A program made the translations under genes and the position numbers. A stretch of 14,410 nt of DNA, taken from Pleomorphochaeta sp964545735. Its GTDB lineage: Bacteria; Spirochaetota; Spirochaetia; Sphaerochaetales; Sphaerochaetaceae. The notes beneath the pieces were generated by a model, which saw only the letters and a program-made list of their open reading frames with translations, was not told where the DNA came from and searched no databases. Positions 1-6,879 of this stretch are shown one piece after another. The first letter of the stretch is position 1. Each line of letters opens with the position of its first letter. The stretch covers positions 1 to 14,410 of the forward strand of contig CAZJGS010000065.1 in NCBI GenBank assembly GCA_964545735.1. Reading direction: 5' to 3'.

Positions 1-93
1 AAAACTAGATATCCAAGTGGTACTTGTTTAGATTTCACCAAAGGAATCGATATTCTTGAAATGGGAAAACAACTTTCCGCTTTGATACAGTAA
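1..93 (+). CDS. 3' end of an unidentified gene (partial)
   Basis: The first 30 codons of frame 1 are open and end in TAA at 91-93. They encode a soluble-looking tail that begins KTRYPSGTCLDF and ends GKQLSALIQ. An intrinsic terminator begins 18 bases after the stop, which supports this being the true end of a gene that starts upstream of the window. I do not recognise the family from so short a piece. It lies before the ATPase promoter region and is probably a separate transcription unit. Confidence 0.6.
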   Translation, partial: KTRYPSGTCLDFTKGIDILEMGKQLSALIQ

Positions 94-110
94 TCAGAGA
101 ATAAATAAAT

Positions 111-171
111 AGGCACTTCAATATTTTGATTTATAGTAAATATATTCAAAAGGATTGAAAGTGCCTTTTTT
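111..171 (+). terminator. Intrinsic terminator of the upstream partial gene
   Basis: The left arm 111-122 (AGGCACTTCAAT) pairs with 154-166 (ATTGAAAGTGCCT). The only flaw is one bulged base, and the right arm runs into a T tract ending at 171. The loop is about 31 bases and AT-rich. Position 18 bases after a stop codon fits a Rho-independent terminator. Confidence 0.8.
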
Positions 172-323
172 ATGAAGTAATAGCAAGTCAAAATATATAA
201 AAAAAAATGATTTGAAAATGGCTTTCATTTTATTTAAACCTAGTTATAATTAATTATATTATAATAGCTTTTGATGCTTATTTTTTCCCCATATTGTTGG
301 TTAAAACTTTTATCGTGTACTTT

Positions 324-354
324 TTGATGTTTTTTATAGTTTTTATGCTATAAT
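324..354 (+). promoter_or_regulatory. Candidate extended -10 promoter (distal)
   Basis: A perfect TATAAT at 349-354 is preceded by TG at 346-347 with one base between, which is the extended -10 arrangement. The nearest -35-like hexamer is TTGATG (324-329) at a long 19-base spacing. Extended -10 promoters tolerate a poor -35. Transcription would start near 361, giving a leader of about 70 bases before subunit G/H. Confidence 0.5.
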
Positions 355-383
355 TAATATTAAGAATTTTTTTTAATTTAATA

Positions 384-412
384 TTGACACTATATTGAGA
401 TAGTCTAATAAT
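384..412 (+). promoter_or_regulatory. Candidate sigma-A-type promoter (proximal)
   Basis: A perfect TTGACA (384-389) is followed after 17 bases by AATAAT (407-412), a 5/6 match to TATAAT. The start would fall near 419, leaving only about 15 bases before the ATG at 434. The ribosome site would then sit almost at the 5' end of the mRNA. That is tight but possible. It may act with the distal candidate. Confidence 0.5.
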
Positions 413-433
413 AATTTATGGTAGGAGTGTTCT

Positions 434-751
434 ATGCAGAGTGATATAATTTCAGAAATCATTGAAGTCGAAGATAATGCTACTAAGGTTGTCGAGGTGG
501 CTAGGCAAAAAGCCAATCATTTGATTGCTGATGCTGAGGGTGAGACAAACCAAAAGAATAAAGCAGCCCTCAAAGAGAGACGATTGCTTAACAATAAGAA
601 AATAGAAGCGATTGTTAAAAATAATAAAGCAGAAATCAAAGAGTATGAAGAGTCTTTAAAAAAGAATACTCAAGTTGATAAAACTAATATTGATAAAATT
701 GCAGCTACTCTTGCAACTAAAATTTGTAATTCTTCGGTATTTGATAAATGA
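434..751 (+). CDS. V/A-type ATPase subunit G/H (peripheral stalk)
   Basis: This 105-residue, highly charged, Lys/Glu-rich protein is predicted to be almost all helix from about residue 5 to 85, as expected for the short partner of subunit E in the peripheral stalk. E and G/H form a heterodimeric coiled coil that holds the A3B3 head against subunit I. Sequence identity in this family is low, so the call rests on size, coiled-coil composition (AEGETNQKNKAALKERR region) and first place in an otherwise complete ATPase operon. ATG 434 has AGGAG (423-427) six bases upstream. The stop overlaps the start of subunit C as ATGA (748-751), implying translational coupling. The family is also called AhaH in archaea and NtpF in Enterococcus. 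Confidence 0.8.
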   Translation: MQSDIISEIIEVEDNATKVVEVARQKANHLIADAEGETNQKNKAALKERRLLNNKKIEAIVKNNKAEIKEYEESLKKNTQVDKTNIDKIAATLATKICNSSVFDK

Positions 752-1827
752 AAAGCCCTGTAAACACCTATGGTTTTATAAATGCAAAACTAAGAGCTAA
801 AATTGGAGATATTAGAAATCCCCAATTACAAGATGATTTGTTAAAATCAGGGAGCTTAGTTGAAGCCATTGGAGTATTGAGAGAATATGGTTATGAGAGA
901 GCTGCTGACGTTTATGATAAAACAGGAGATCTCCAACTTGTAGAATTGTCTCTCCTTAATGATGAGATTCAAGATTTAATGAATATTCAAAAATATCTCT
1001 CTGGGGCTTCTAAGCAGCTCATTAAAACACTATTAACACGAATAGAGGTTGAAAATCTAAAAAATGCTATAAGACTATGGTATTCTTCTGCAATTCACCA
1101 TAGACCCATTTCTTACAGAAGTGCTTACTTAATAAAGTATAAAATTGTTAATAAAATAAACTACCATAATATAATTAATGCTGTAACCTTTGATAATATA
1201 ATAGATTCTGTAAAAGGAAGCTGGTATGAACATGTACTGAGAGAGTATACTTTAGAGCAAATTGAAGTAGAAGGGTTATTTGATTTGGAAACTTCTATAG
1301 ATTTAAAATTAATGGATTTTATATATGAAGCAAGTAATAGCTTAAAAGGTGATGACAAAGCTATTGCTATGAAGCTTTTTAAAATGGAAGTAGATTTAAA
1401 AAACATTATCATGTTGGTAAGATACGGTTGGTTTCACAAACTTGAAGGGGAGAAATTAAATAAAATTCTTTATCCTTATTCTAGGGTTTATAAAGATGAT
1501 GCAACAAAAGCCTATATAAATGCGAATCCAAAAAACCGATTAGTTGAAAGTATATTAAAGGAAAATTATAATGATCTATCTGACTTTGTTAGCTCCAATG
1601 CTGATAGTAAAACTAGGATGATCAATCAAATAAGAGAGCTGGAACGATATTTGTTTAAGAAAAAAGGGCAACTTTTTGAAAATTGCTTAGGTGGCAAACC
1701 TTTCACTATAGCAACACCTTTAGCATATTTTTACTTAAGAGAGCAACAATATAGTATTATCTGTGGAATGGTAGGCGGAAAATATTATGGAGTGGATGCA
1801 CAAAAAATAAAAGGATTGATTTTATGA
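748..1827 (+). CDS. ntpC: V/A-type ATPase subunit C (central-stalk socket)
   Basis: This 359-residue, mostly helical soluble protein matches the length and character of the C/d-type subunit. That subunit is a funnel on top of the membrane ring that connects it to the D-F rotor shaft. Family features include the N-terminal YGFINAKLRAKIGDI segment, a charged helical middle with VEVENLKNAIRLW-like stretches, and a C-terminal LAYFYLREQQYSIICGMVGGKYYG block, typical of the end of the family, where Glu/Arg-rich helices contact the rotor. No Shine-Dalgarno site precedes ATG 748. The ATGA overlap with subunit G/H suggests re-initiation. It ends with another ATGA overlap (1824-1827) into subunit I. 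In Enterococcus, Thermus and archaea this gene lies after E, so its place before I is unusual. Confidence 0.93.
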   Translation: MKSPVNTYGFINAKLRAKIGDIRNPQLQDDLLKSGSLVEAIGVLREYGYERAADVYDKTGDLQLVELSLLNDEIQDLMNIQKYLSGASKQLIKTLLTRIEVENLKNAIRLWYSSAIHHRPISYRSAYLIKYKIVNKINYHNIINAVTFDNIIDSVKGSWYEHVLREYTLEQIEVEGLFDLETSIDLKLMDFIYEASNSLKGDDKAIAMKLFKMEVDLKNIIMLVRYGWFHKLEGEKLNKILYPYSRVYKDDATKAYINANPKNRLVESILKENYNDLSDFVSSNADSKTRMINQIRELERYLFKKKGQLFENCLGGKPFTIATPLAYFYLREQQYSIICGMVGGKYYGVDAQKIKGLIL

Positions 1828-3806
1828 GTTTATTTACAGAGAATATGAAATTGTTAACTGCTGTTGTCATTGAGAAAAAAAGTGATGAAGTGGTAAAGGC
1901 TTTGTTATCCATTGGAGCTTTGGACTTTGTACAAATTACCAATTTACCTCCAGATCAATTGGCAAAATTAAGTCAAAAAAGACCTAATTCTGATAGATTA
2001 GCTATTGAAGATACAAGAAGAAGAATTGAGAATTTACTAAGACAAAGTGGAAGAGTTCTTCCAAATTCTTCATTATTAAAAGTTGAAGATATGGTTTCTC
2101 TAGATGTAAAAGGATATAGAAAAATACTCGATGAATTTAGTGCCTCTATTTCAGAAATTAAAGAATTCCAGAAGAACCTCAATCAAAGATATGAAATACT
2201 TAGTGAAATAAAACACTATCTTGAAATAGGTAAAAGAGACTTTGTAGATATTAGAGTTGGCACTATAAAAACAGATTTTGAAAAGTTGAGTAAAAGACTT
2301 TCAGACTATGGCTCTTTAATACTAAAAAACGAAAATTACATAGCTACATTAAGCTTAAAAAGAGACACAACTAATATTTCTCAGATCCTAGATATGGCTG
2401 GGTGGACTGAAAGTGGAGATGCCTCCATACAAAAACAAGGTTCACTAAAAATAACAGAGGAACTTAATGAAAAAATGGACTCAATCCTTGAAGAAAAACT
2501 AGAATTAGAAAATTCAATCAAAGAAAAAATTCAAGCTAAAGAGCCCACGCTGATTACTATTTGGTGTAATTTGAGATTACATGAATTATCTGATCAAATC
2601 AGATCTTATTTTAATTACACAAAAAATACTACATTATTTTCTGGTTGGGTGCCTCAAAAAATGGTACAGAAAGTTGAAGAAGCAATATATAGTGCATCTG
2701 AGGGTCAATGTATTATTGATCAAAGCGAACCTAGTGAAATTGAATCTAAAAATATTCCTGTTGAAGTTAAAACTCCAAAGTTTTTTAAACCCTTTGAAAA
2801 AATGGTTACAAATTATGGAATACCTGAATATGGGACAATTAACCCAACTTGGTTTGTTGCCATAGCTTATCTTTCAATGTTTATGCTTATGTTTGCGGAT
2901 TTAGGACAAGGTTTTGTATTATTATTAATAGGGCTTATTTCACACTTTTCTTATAAAAAGAATCCAATGAAACCTGATTCAATAATCTCAAGAGGTATTT
3001 CAGTCTTACTTATGTATCTCGGTGTTGCATCAATGATAGGAGGCCTCGTTTTTGGTTCCACCTTTGGCTTTAGTATAATTCCACCTTTATGGTTTAATTA
3101 TCACTCTGTTGTTATGGGAAATGCTGCTTTAGGAACCTCTGTTCAAAATGTATATGATATTTTAGGCATAACTATAATTTATGGTATAATCATAATTTTT
3201 GTAGGACTTATTATAAATTGGATAAACCTTATAATAAAGAAAAAATTTATTGAATTAGCTTTTTCAAGAACTGGGCTTACAGGTGCTATGCTTTATTCAG
3301 TAGGTCTTTATATTGGCTATATATATGTAACGAGTGATTATAAAACATTCCCCACAGATAATTGGATTTTTATAACCTTAATTATTGGAGCCTTATGTTT
3401 ATTAGTAAAAGAGCCTCTTGAATATTATATAGATAAAAAAGCAGGTAAAAAAGTTGAAAGCTTTAGCTCTATGATAGGTAATACTTTAATGATGTGGCCT
3501 ATCGAAATGTTAGAAACTTTCACCGGTTATATGTCAAATACCCTATCCTTTATGAGGGTGGCGGGCTTAGGCATTGCCCATGTAAGCTTGATGGGAGCTT
3601 TTGAAACTTTAGCAGAGGGACCTGGAATGACTTCTGTTTTTGGGATATTGATTTTAGTTTTAGGAAATATTTTAGTTATAGCACTTGAGGGATTGTCTGC
3701 AGGAATTCAATCTCTTAGACTTAACTATTATGAATTCTTTACCAAGTTTTTCACAGGTAAAGGAATCGCTTATTCACCAGTTAGTTTACGCTCAATAGAG
3801 CGATAG
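1824..3806 (+). CDS. ntpI: V/A-type ATPase subunit I (membrane stator, a-subunit)
   Basis: The 660-residue protein has two parts: a soluble coiled-coil arm to about residue 340 that docks the peripheral stalks, then about eight membrane segments that form the ion half-channels. The seventh segment carries the essential Arg578 in SFMRVAGLGIAH, which faces the ring glutamate. The last segment has the family signature ALEGLSAGIQSLRL (Glu622) followed by NYYEFFTKFF. Length is normal for the family (about 600-660). ATG 1824 overlaps the stop of subunit C and has AAGGA (1811-1815) eight bases upstream. Subunit K follows after 25 bases. Nothing is missing, so the protein should be functional in the cytoplasmic membrane. 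Confidence 0.96.
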   Translation: MSLFTENMKLLTAVVIEKKSDEVVKALLSIGALDFVQITNLPPDQLAKLSQKRPNSDRLAIEDTRRRIENLLRQSGRVLPNSSLLKVEDMVSLDVKGYRKILDEFSASISEIKEFQKNLNQRYEILSEIKHYLEIGKRDFVDIRVGTIKTDFEKLSKRLSDYGSLILKNENYIATLSLKRDTTNISQILDMAGWTESGDASIQKQGSLKITEELNEKMDSILEEKLELENSIKEKIQAKEPTLITIWCNLRLHELSDQIRSYFNYTKNTTLFSGWVPQKMVQKVEEAIYSASEGQCIIDQSEPSEIESKNIPVEVKTPKFFKPFEKMVTNYGIPEYGTINPTWFVAIAYLSMFMLMFADLGQGFVLLLIGLISHFSYKKNPMKPDSIISRGISVLLMYLGVASMIGGLVFGSTFGFSIIPPLWFNYHSVVMGNAALGTSVQNVYDILGITIIYGIIIIFVGLIINWINLIIKKKFIELAFSRTGLTGAMLYSVGLYIGYIYVTSDYKTFPTDNWIFITLIIGALCLLVKEPLEYYIDKKAGKKVESFSSMIGNTLMMWPIEMLETFTGYMSNTLSFMRVAGLGIAHVSLMGAFETLAEGPGMTSVFGILILVLGNILVIALEGLSAGIQSLRLNYYEFFTKFFTGKGIAYSPVSLRSIER

Positions 3807-3816
3807 TATAAAAATT

Positions 3817-3824
3817 AGGGAGGG
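3817..3824 (+). promoter_or_regulatory. Very strong ribosome binding site of subunit K
   Basis: AGGGAGGG lies seven bases before ATG 3832, in the longest gap of the proximal half of the operon. The other ATPase genes have weaker sites, short spacings or none. A strong site suits the ring subunit, which is needed in about ten copies per complex. Confidence 0.75.
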
Positions 3825-3831
3825 TCTTTGT

Positions 3832-4179
3832 ATGACCAATATTACCTTTAGAAAAAGGATTAAACTTTCAGTACTCGTAACATCATTAATGATGTTTGCC
3901 TCTGCATTCGTTTTTACTCCAAGTATTTTTGCTTCAGGTGTACCACTAGAAGCTGCAGCCAATCCACAACTCGGAATAGTTTGTATGGCTGCTGCAATAG
4001 CTTTTGCAATGGGGGCATTAGCCGCTGGTATTGCAATCGCAAATGTAGGCGCTGCTGCAATGGGAGCTATTAGTGAAAAACCTGAATTAGCATCTCAAGC
4101 ATTAATATTTGTTGCTCTTGCAGAAGGATTAGTTGTTTTTGGATTTATCATTGCACTAATGATATTAGGAAAAGCATAA
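3832..4179 (+). CDS. ntpK: V/A-type ATPase subunit K (ring proteolipid, c-subunit)
   Basis: The protein has 115 residues. Residues 1-34 resemble a signal peptide (basic start RKRIK, hydrophobic core, possible cleavage after IFA). Two membrane helices follow, at about 47-70 and 88-112, joined by a polar loop near SEKPE. Glu98 in ALAEGLVVFGF is the ion-binding carboxylate. This is one hairpin, as in Thermus and many archaea, rather than the four-helix duplicated form of Enterococcus. Aligned by eye to Enterococcus NtpK, Gln110 becomes Ile69, Thr64 becomes Gly99, Gln65 becomes Leu100 and Tyr68 becomes Phe103. The Na+ ligands other than Glu are therefore missing, which favours H+ coupling (inference). 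Two bases separate it from subunit F. Confidence 0.95.
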   Translation: MTNITFRKRIKLSVLVTSLMMFASAFVFTPSIFASGVPLEAAANPQLGIVCMAAAIAFAMGALAAGIAIANVGAAAMGAISEKPELASQALIFVALAEGLVVFGFIIALMILGKA

Positions 4180-4181
4180 TA

Positions 4182-4481
4182 ATGCAGTATTTTGTTATAG
4201 GTGATGAAGATACAGTACTAGGGTTTTCTTTAGTAGGTGTATATGGCCTGCAAGCGACAAACCATACCCAAGCTAAACAGGCTTGGGATAAAGCTCTTAG
4301 TGATAAGGAAAATGGAATAATAATTATTACACAACCTGTGGCAGATATGATTAAACCTATTGTTGATCAATATTTGTTTGCTGAAATGTTTCCACTCGTT
4401 GTAGTTATTCCTGGTCCTAATTCTCAAAAGAGCAGAGACTTGCGAGCTCTTGTTAATCAAGCAATCGGCGTTAGCCTATAA
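4182..4481 (+). CDS. V/A-type ATPase subunit F (rotor shaft)
   Basis: This 99-residue Rossmann-like protein begins with the family signature: GDEDTVLGFSLVGV follows a short first strand (MQYFVI). The next strand, GIIIITQPVADMI, and the later PLVVVIPGP also match the family. Subunit F binds subunit D to form the central rotor shaft and can stimulate ATPase activity. ATG 4182 follows the subunit K stop by two bases, and AGGA at 4167-4170 is a distant, weak ribosome site, so coupling to K is likely. The homologue is named ntpG in Enterococcus and atpF or ntpF elsewhere, so no symbol is given. Here F precedes E, the reverse of the order in archaea and Enterococcus. Confidence 0.95.
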   Translation: MQYFVIGDEDTVLGFSLVGVYGLQATNHTQAKQAWDKALSDKENGIIIITQPVADMIKPIVDQYLFAEMFPLVVVIPGPNSQKSRDLRALVNQAIGVSL

Positions 4482-4498
4482 TAATTTGGAGAAATATT

Positions 4499-5116
4499 TT
4501 GGATACTGATAATAAATTGCTAAATGGTATTAATTTAGAAGCAAAAGAAAAAGCTAAAAAGCTATTAGAAAACGCTCAAATAAGGGTTGATGATATTATT
4601 GCTCAAGCTAACCATAAATTAGAAAAAGAGTTGATTAAAGAAGACAAAGACTGTGATAATCGATTATTGGTTGAAAATTTAAAGGTTAAGTCTGCAAAAA
4701 AAGCAACCGAGAGAAAAGTTCAGTTAAGCCTTTTAGAAAAACAATATAATCTGCTTTTATCTGGTGTAAAAGAAAACGTATATAATATGTTAGAAGGAGA
4801 AGAGGGTAAAGCTCTTCTTGAAAAATGGATGCTTGAAGCTATTTTAGGTTTGGGTCTTGATGAAGCTAAAATTTCTTTTTCTGCAAATTATCCTATAAGT
4901 GAAGAGATGCTTAAAAATGTAGAGAATGTTGCTAAAAAAGATTACAACTTAAAATTAAAACTACAATTAGATTCAAGAAGACTAATTGTAGCTGGAGTGG
5001 TTGCTACCACTCTAGATGGTAAAGTATCCTTTAACAATCAGGTTGATGTTCGAATCAGACGTTTTGACCGTGATATAAAAATTGCAGTTCAGGAGGGCTT
5101 ATGCCCACAAGAATAA
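4499..5116 (+). CDS. ntpE: V/A-type ATPase subunit E (peripheral stalk), TTG start
   Basis: The 205-residue protein has a long charged N-terminal helix (about 10-85, rich in Lys/Glu/Ala) that would coil with subunit G/H. A globular C-terminal domain ends in the family pattern GVVATTLDGKVSFNN then VDVRIRRF, which binds the top of the catalytic head. The start is TTG at 4499. No ATG is available nearby in frame, and GGAG at 4488-4491 lies seven bases upstream. A TTG start may lower output, which fits a subunit present in only two or three copies. It overlaps subunit A by 16 bases. Confidence 0.93.
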   Translation: MDTDNKLLNGINLEAKEKAKKLLENAQIRVDDIIAQANHKLEKELIKEDKDCDNRLLVENLKVKSAKKATERKVQLSLLEKQYNLLLSGVKENVYNMLEGEEGKALLEKWMLEAILGLGLDEAKISFSANYPISEEMLKNVENVAKKDYNLKLKLQLDSRRLIVAGVVATTLDGKVSFNNQVDVRIRRFDRDIKIAVQEGLCPQE

Positions 5117-6879
5117 TAGGACATGTTAAACGTGTAAATGGACCAGTTATTATCGTTTGTGATATTACAGATGCAGAAATGTTAGAACTTGTTAGAATTG
5201 GAGAGCAACGTTTAGTTGGTGAAGTTGTTAAGCTTTTTGATGGTGAAGCAACTATACAGGTTTATGAAGATGCTACAGGCATCAAGCCTGGGGATAATGT
5301 CTACGGTTCAGCTATGCCCTTATGTGTAGAACTCGGCCCTGGTATTATTGGATCCATCTATGATGGTATTCAAAGACCTCTAGAAAGATTAGAAGAAGCC
5401 AGTGGTACTTTTATTGCAAAAGGCCTTACTTTTGATGGAATTGATCATAAAAAATTATGGCATTTTATCCCATGTGTTAAATTAGGACAGCCCTCCTTTG
5501 CTGGTATGATAATTGGTGAAGTTGCAGAGAGCGATACTATTACTCATAGAGTAATGATTGAGCCTAAAATGAGTGATGGGGTAATTACTAAAATTGCACC
5601 TGAAGGTGATTATAATGTAGAGCAAGTATTAGCTGTAGTTTCCCAAGATAAGGGAGTGGATAAAAATGTATGCATGCTACAAAAATGGCCAATACGTAAT
5701 CCTCGTCCTGTCAAAAACAGACTTCCTTTTAATGCTCCTTTAGTAACAGGACTGCGTGTAATTGATACGCTATTTCCTATTGCAAAAGGGGGAACTGTTG
5801 CAATTCCTGGTGGTTTTGGAACAGGAAAAACCATGACCCAACACTCTATTGCTCAATGGTGTGATGCTGATATTATTGTTTATATAGGCTGTGGGGAACG
5901 CGGTAATGAAATGACTGATGTTCTTAGAGAATTTCCTCAATTAGTTGATCCAAAAACTGGAAAAAGTTTAATGGAAAGAACTATTTTAATAGCTAATACA
6001 TCAAATATGCCGGTTTCAGCTAGAGAAGCATCAATTTATACTGGAATTACAATCGCAGAATATTATAGAGATATGGGATATGATGTGGCTATTATGGCAG
6101 ATAGTACCTCTCGTTGGGCAGAGGCCTTAAGAGAATTATCTGGCAGAATGGAAGAGATGCCTGCTGAAGAAGGTTTTCCTGCATATTTAGCTACACGTAT
6201 TGCAGAGTTTTATGAAAGAGCTGGCCTAATGGAAACTTTAAGTAAAAAAGAAGGATCTGTTTCTGTAATTGGAGCAGTCTCTCCTCCTGGTGGAGACTTT
6301 TCAGAACCAGTTACTATGCATACCAAACGCTTTGTAAGATGTTTTTGGGGACTTGATAGAGCTTTAGCTTCTGCTAGACACTATCCAGCTATTAGTTGGA
6401 CTGAAAGTTATAGTGAATATTTAGACGATGTAAAAAGTTGGTGGGATGAAAAAAGTGATGGTAAATGGCAACAAAGCAGAAAAGAAATTATGGAATTGTT
6501 GCAAAAAGAAGTGAGACTTCAACAAATTGTTAAATTAGTTGGTGCTGATGCCTTGCCTGATTCACAAAACTTTATTTTAGAAGTTTGTAATTTGTTTAAA
6601 AATTCATTTTTACAACAAAATGCTTTTGATAAAATTGATAGATATTGTACTGTAGAAAAACAAATAAGAATGCTCTCTTGTATATTAACCTATTGGCATA
6701 AAGGCCTTGAATCAATAAACAAAGGAGTTCCTTTGGTAAAATTAAAAAGACTAAGAGTTGTACAAGATATAGCAAAAATTAAATTTGCAATAACCAATGA
6801 AGATGTAATAGAAATTGATAAATTACAGTTAAAACTTGAGAGGGGTATAGACAAACTTGGAGGTATTTATGAAGACTAA
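5101..6879 (+). CDS. ntpA: V/A-type ATPase catalytic subunit A
   Basis: This is the 592-residue ATP-hydrolysing or ATP-forming subunit of the A3B3 head, of normal length including the A-type insertion region (about 110-200). The Walker A loop is GGFGTGKT at residues 237-244, with Lys243 and Thr244 for phosphate and Mg2+. The catalytic glutamate is Glu266 in GCGERGNEM. Walker B ends at Asp334 in IMADSTSRWAEALRE. The loop reads GGFG where most relatives have GPFG, a mild change outside the key residues. ATG 5101 lies within the end of subunit E, with AGGAGG (5091-5096) only four bases upstream. The stop overlaps the start of subunit B by 11 bases. Confidence 0.98.
   Translation: MPTRIIGHVKRVNGPVIIVCDITDAEMLELVRIGEQRLVGEVVKLFDGEATIQVYEDATGIKPGDNVYGSAMPLCVELGPGIIGSIYDGIQRPLERLEEASGTFIAKGLTFDGIDHKKLWHFIPCVKLGQPSFAGMIIGEVAESDTITHRVMIEPKMSDGVITKIAPEGDYNVEQVLAVVSQDKGVDKNVCMLQKWPIRNPRPVKNRLPFNAPLVTGLRVIDTLFPIAKGGTVAIPGGFGTGKTMTQHSIAQWCDADIIVYIGCGERGNEMTDVLREFPQLVDPKTGKSLMERTILIANTSNMPVSAREASIYTGITIAEYYRDMGYDVAIMADSTSRWAEALRELSGRMEEMPAEEGFPAYLATRIAEFYERAGLMETLSKKEGSVSVIGAVSPPGGDFSEPVTMHTKRFVRCFWGLDRALASARHYPAISWTESYSEYLDDVKSWWDEKSDGKWQQSRKEIMELLQKEVRLQQIVKLVGADALPDSQNFILEVCNLFKNSFLQQNAFDKIDRYCTVEKQIRMLSCILTYWHKGLESINKGVPLVKLKRLRVVQDIAKIKFAITNEDVIEIDKLQLKLERGIDKLGGIYED

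Larger units (their letters stand above)
172..433 (+). other. AT-rich non-coding upstream region of the ATPase operon
   Basis: This region has no credible reading frame and no riboswitch class that I recognise. It holds a small AAAATG/CATTTT hairpin (215-231) without a T tract. It also has a weak, bulged AATAGC hairpin near 263-281 followed by Ts, several TATAAT-like hexamers (245-250, 260-265), and the two better promoter candidates listed separately. The length leaves room for regulation of the pump, but no operator stands out. Confidence 0.6.

Noticed and set aside
215..231. AAAATG/CATTTT hairpin upstream of the ATPase operon
   Set aside because: It is a short AT-rich stem without a T tract, as expected by chance in such AT-rich DNA.
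2581..2865. Second + strand frame of 94 codons inside subunit I
   Set aside because: It lies wholly within the well-supported subunit I frame and is Leu/Lys low-complexity with no ribosome site or motif.
6857..6868. Subunit B starting at TTG 6857
   Set aside because: That codon overlaps the GGAGG site that serves ATG 6869, so it cannot use it. The four extra residues are not needed by the family.
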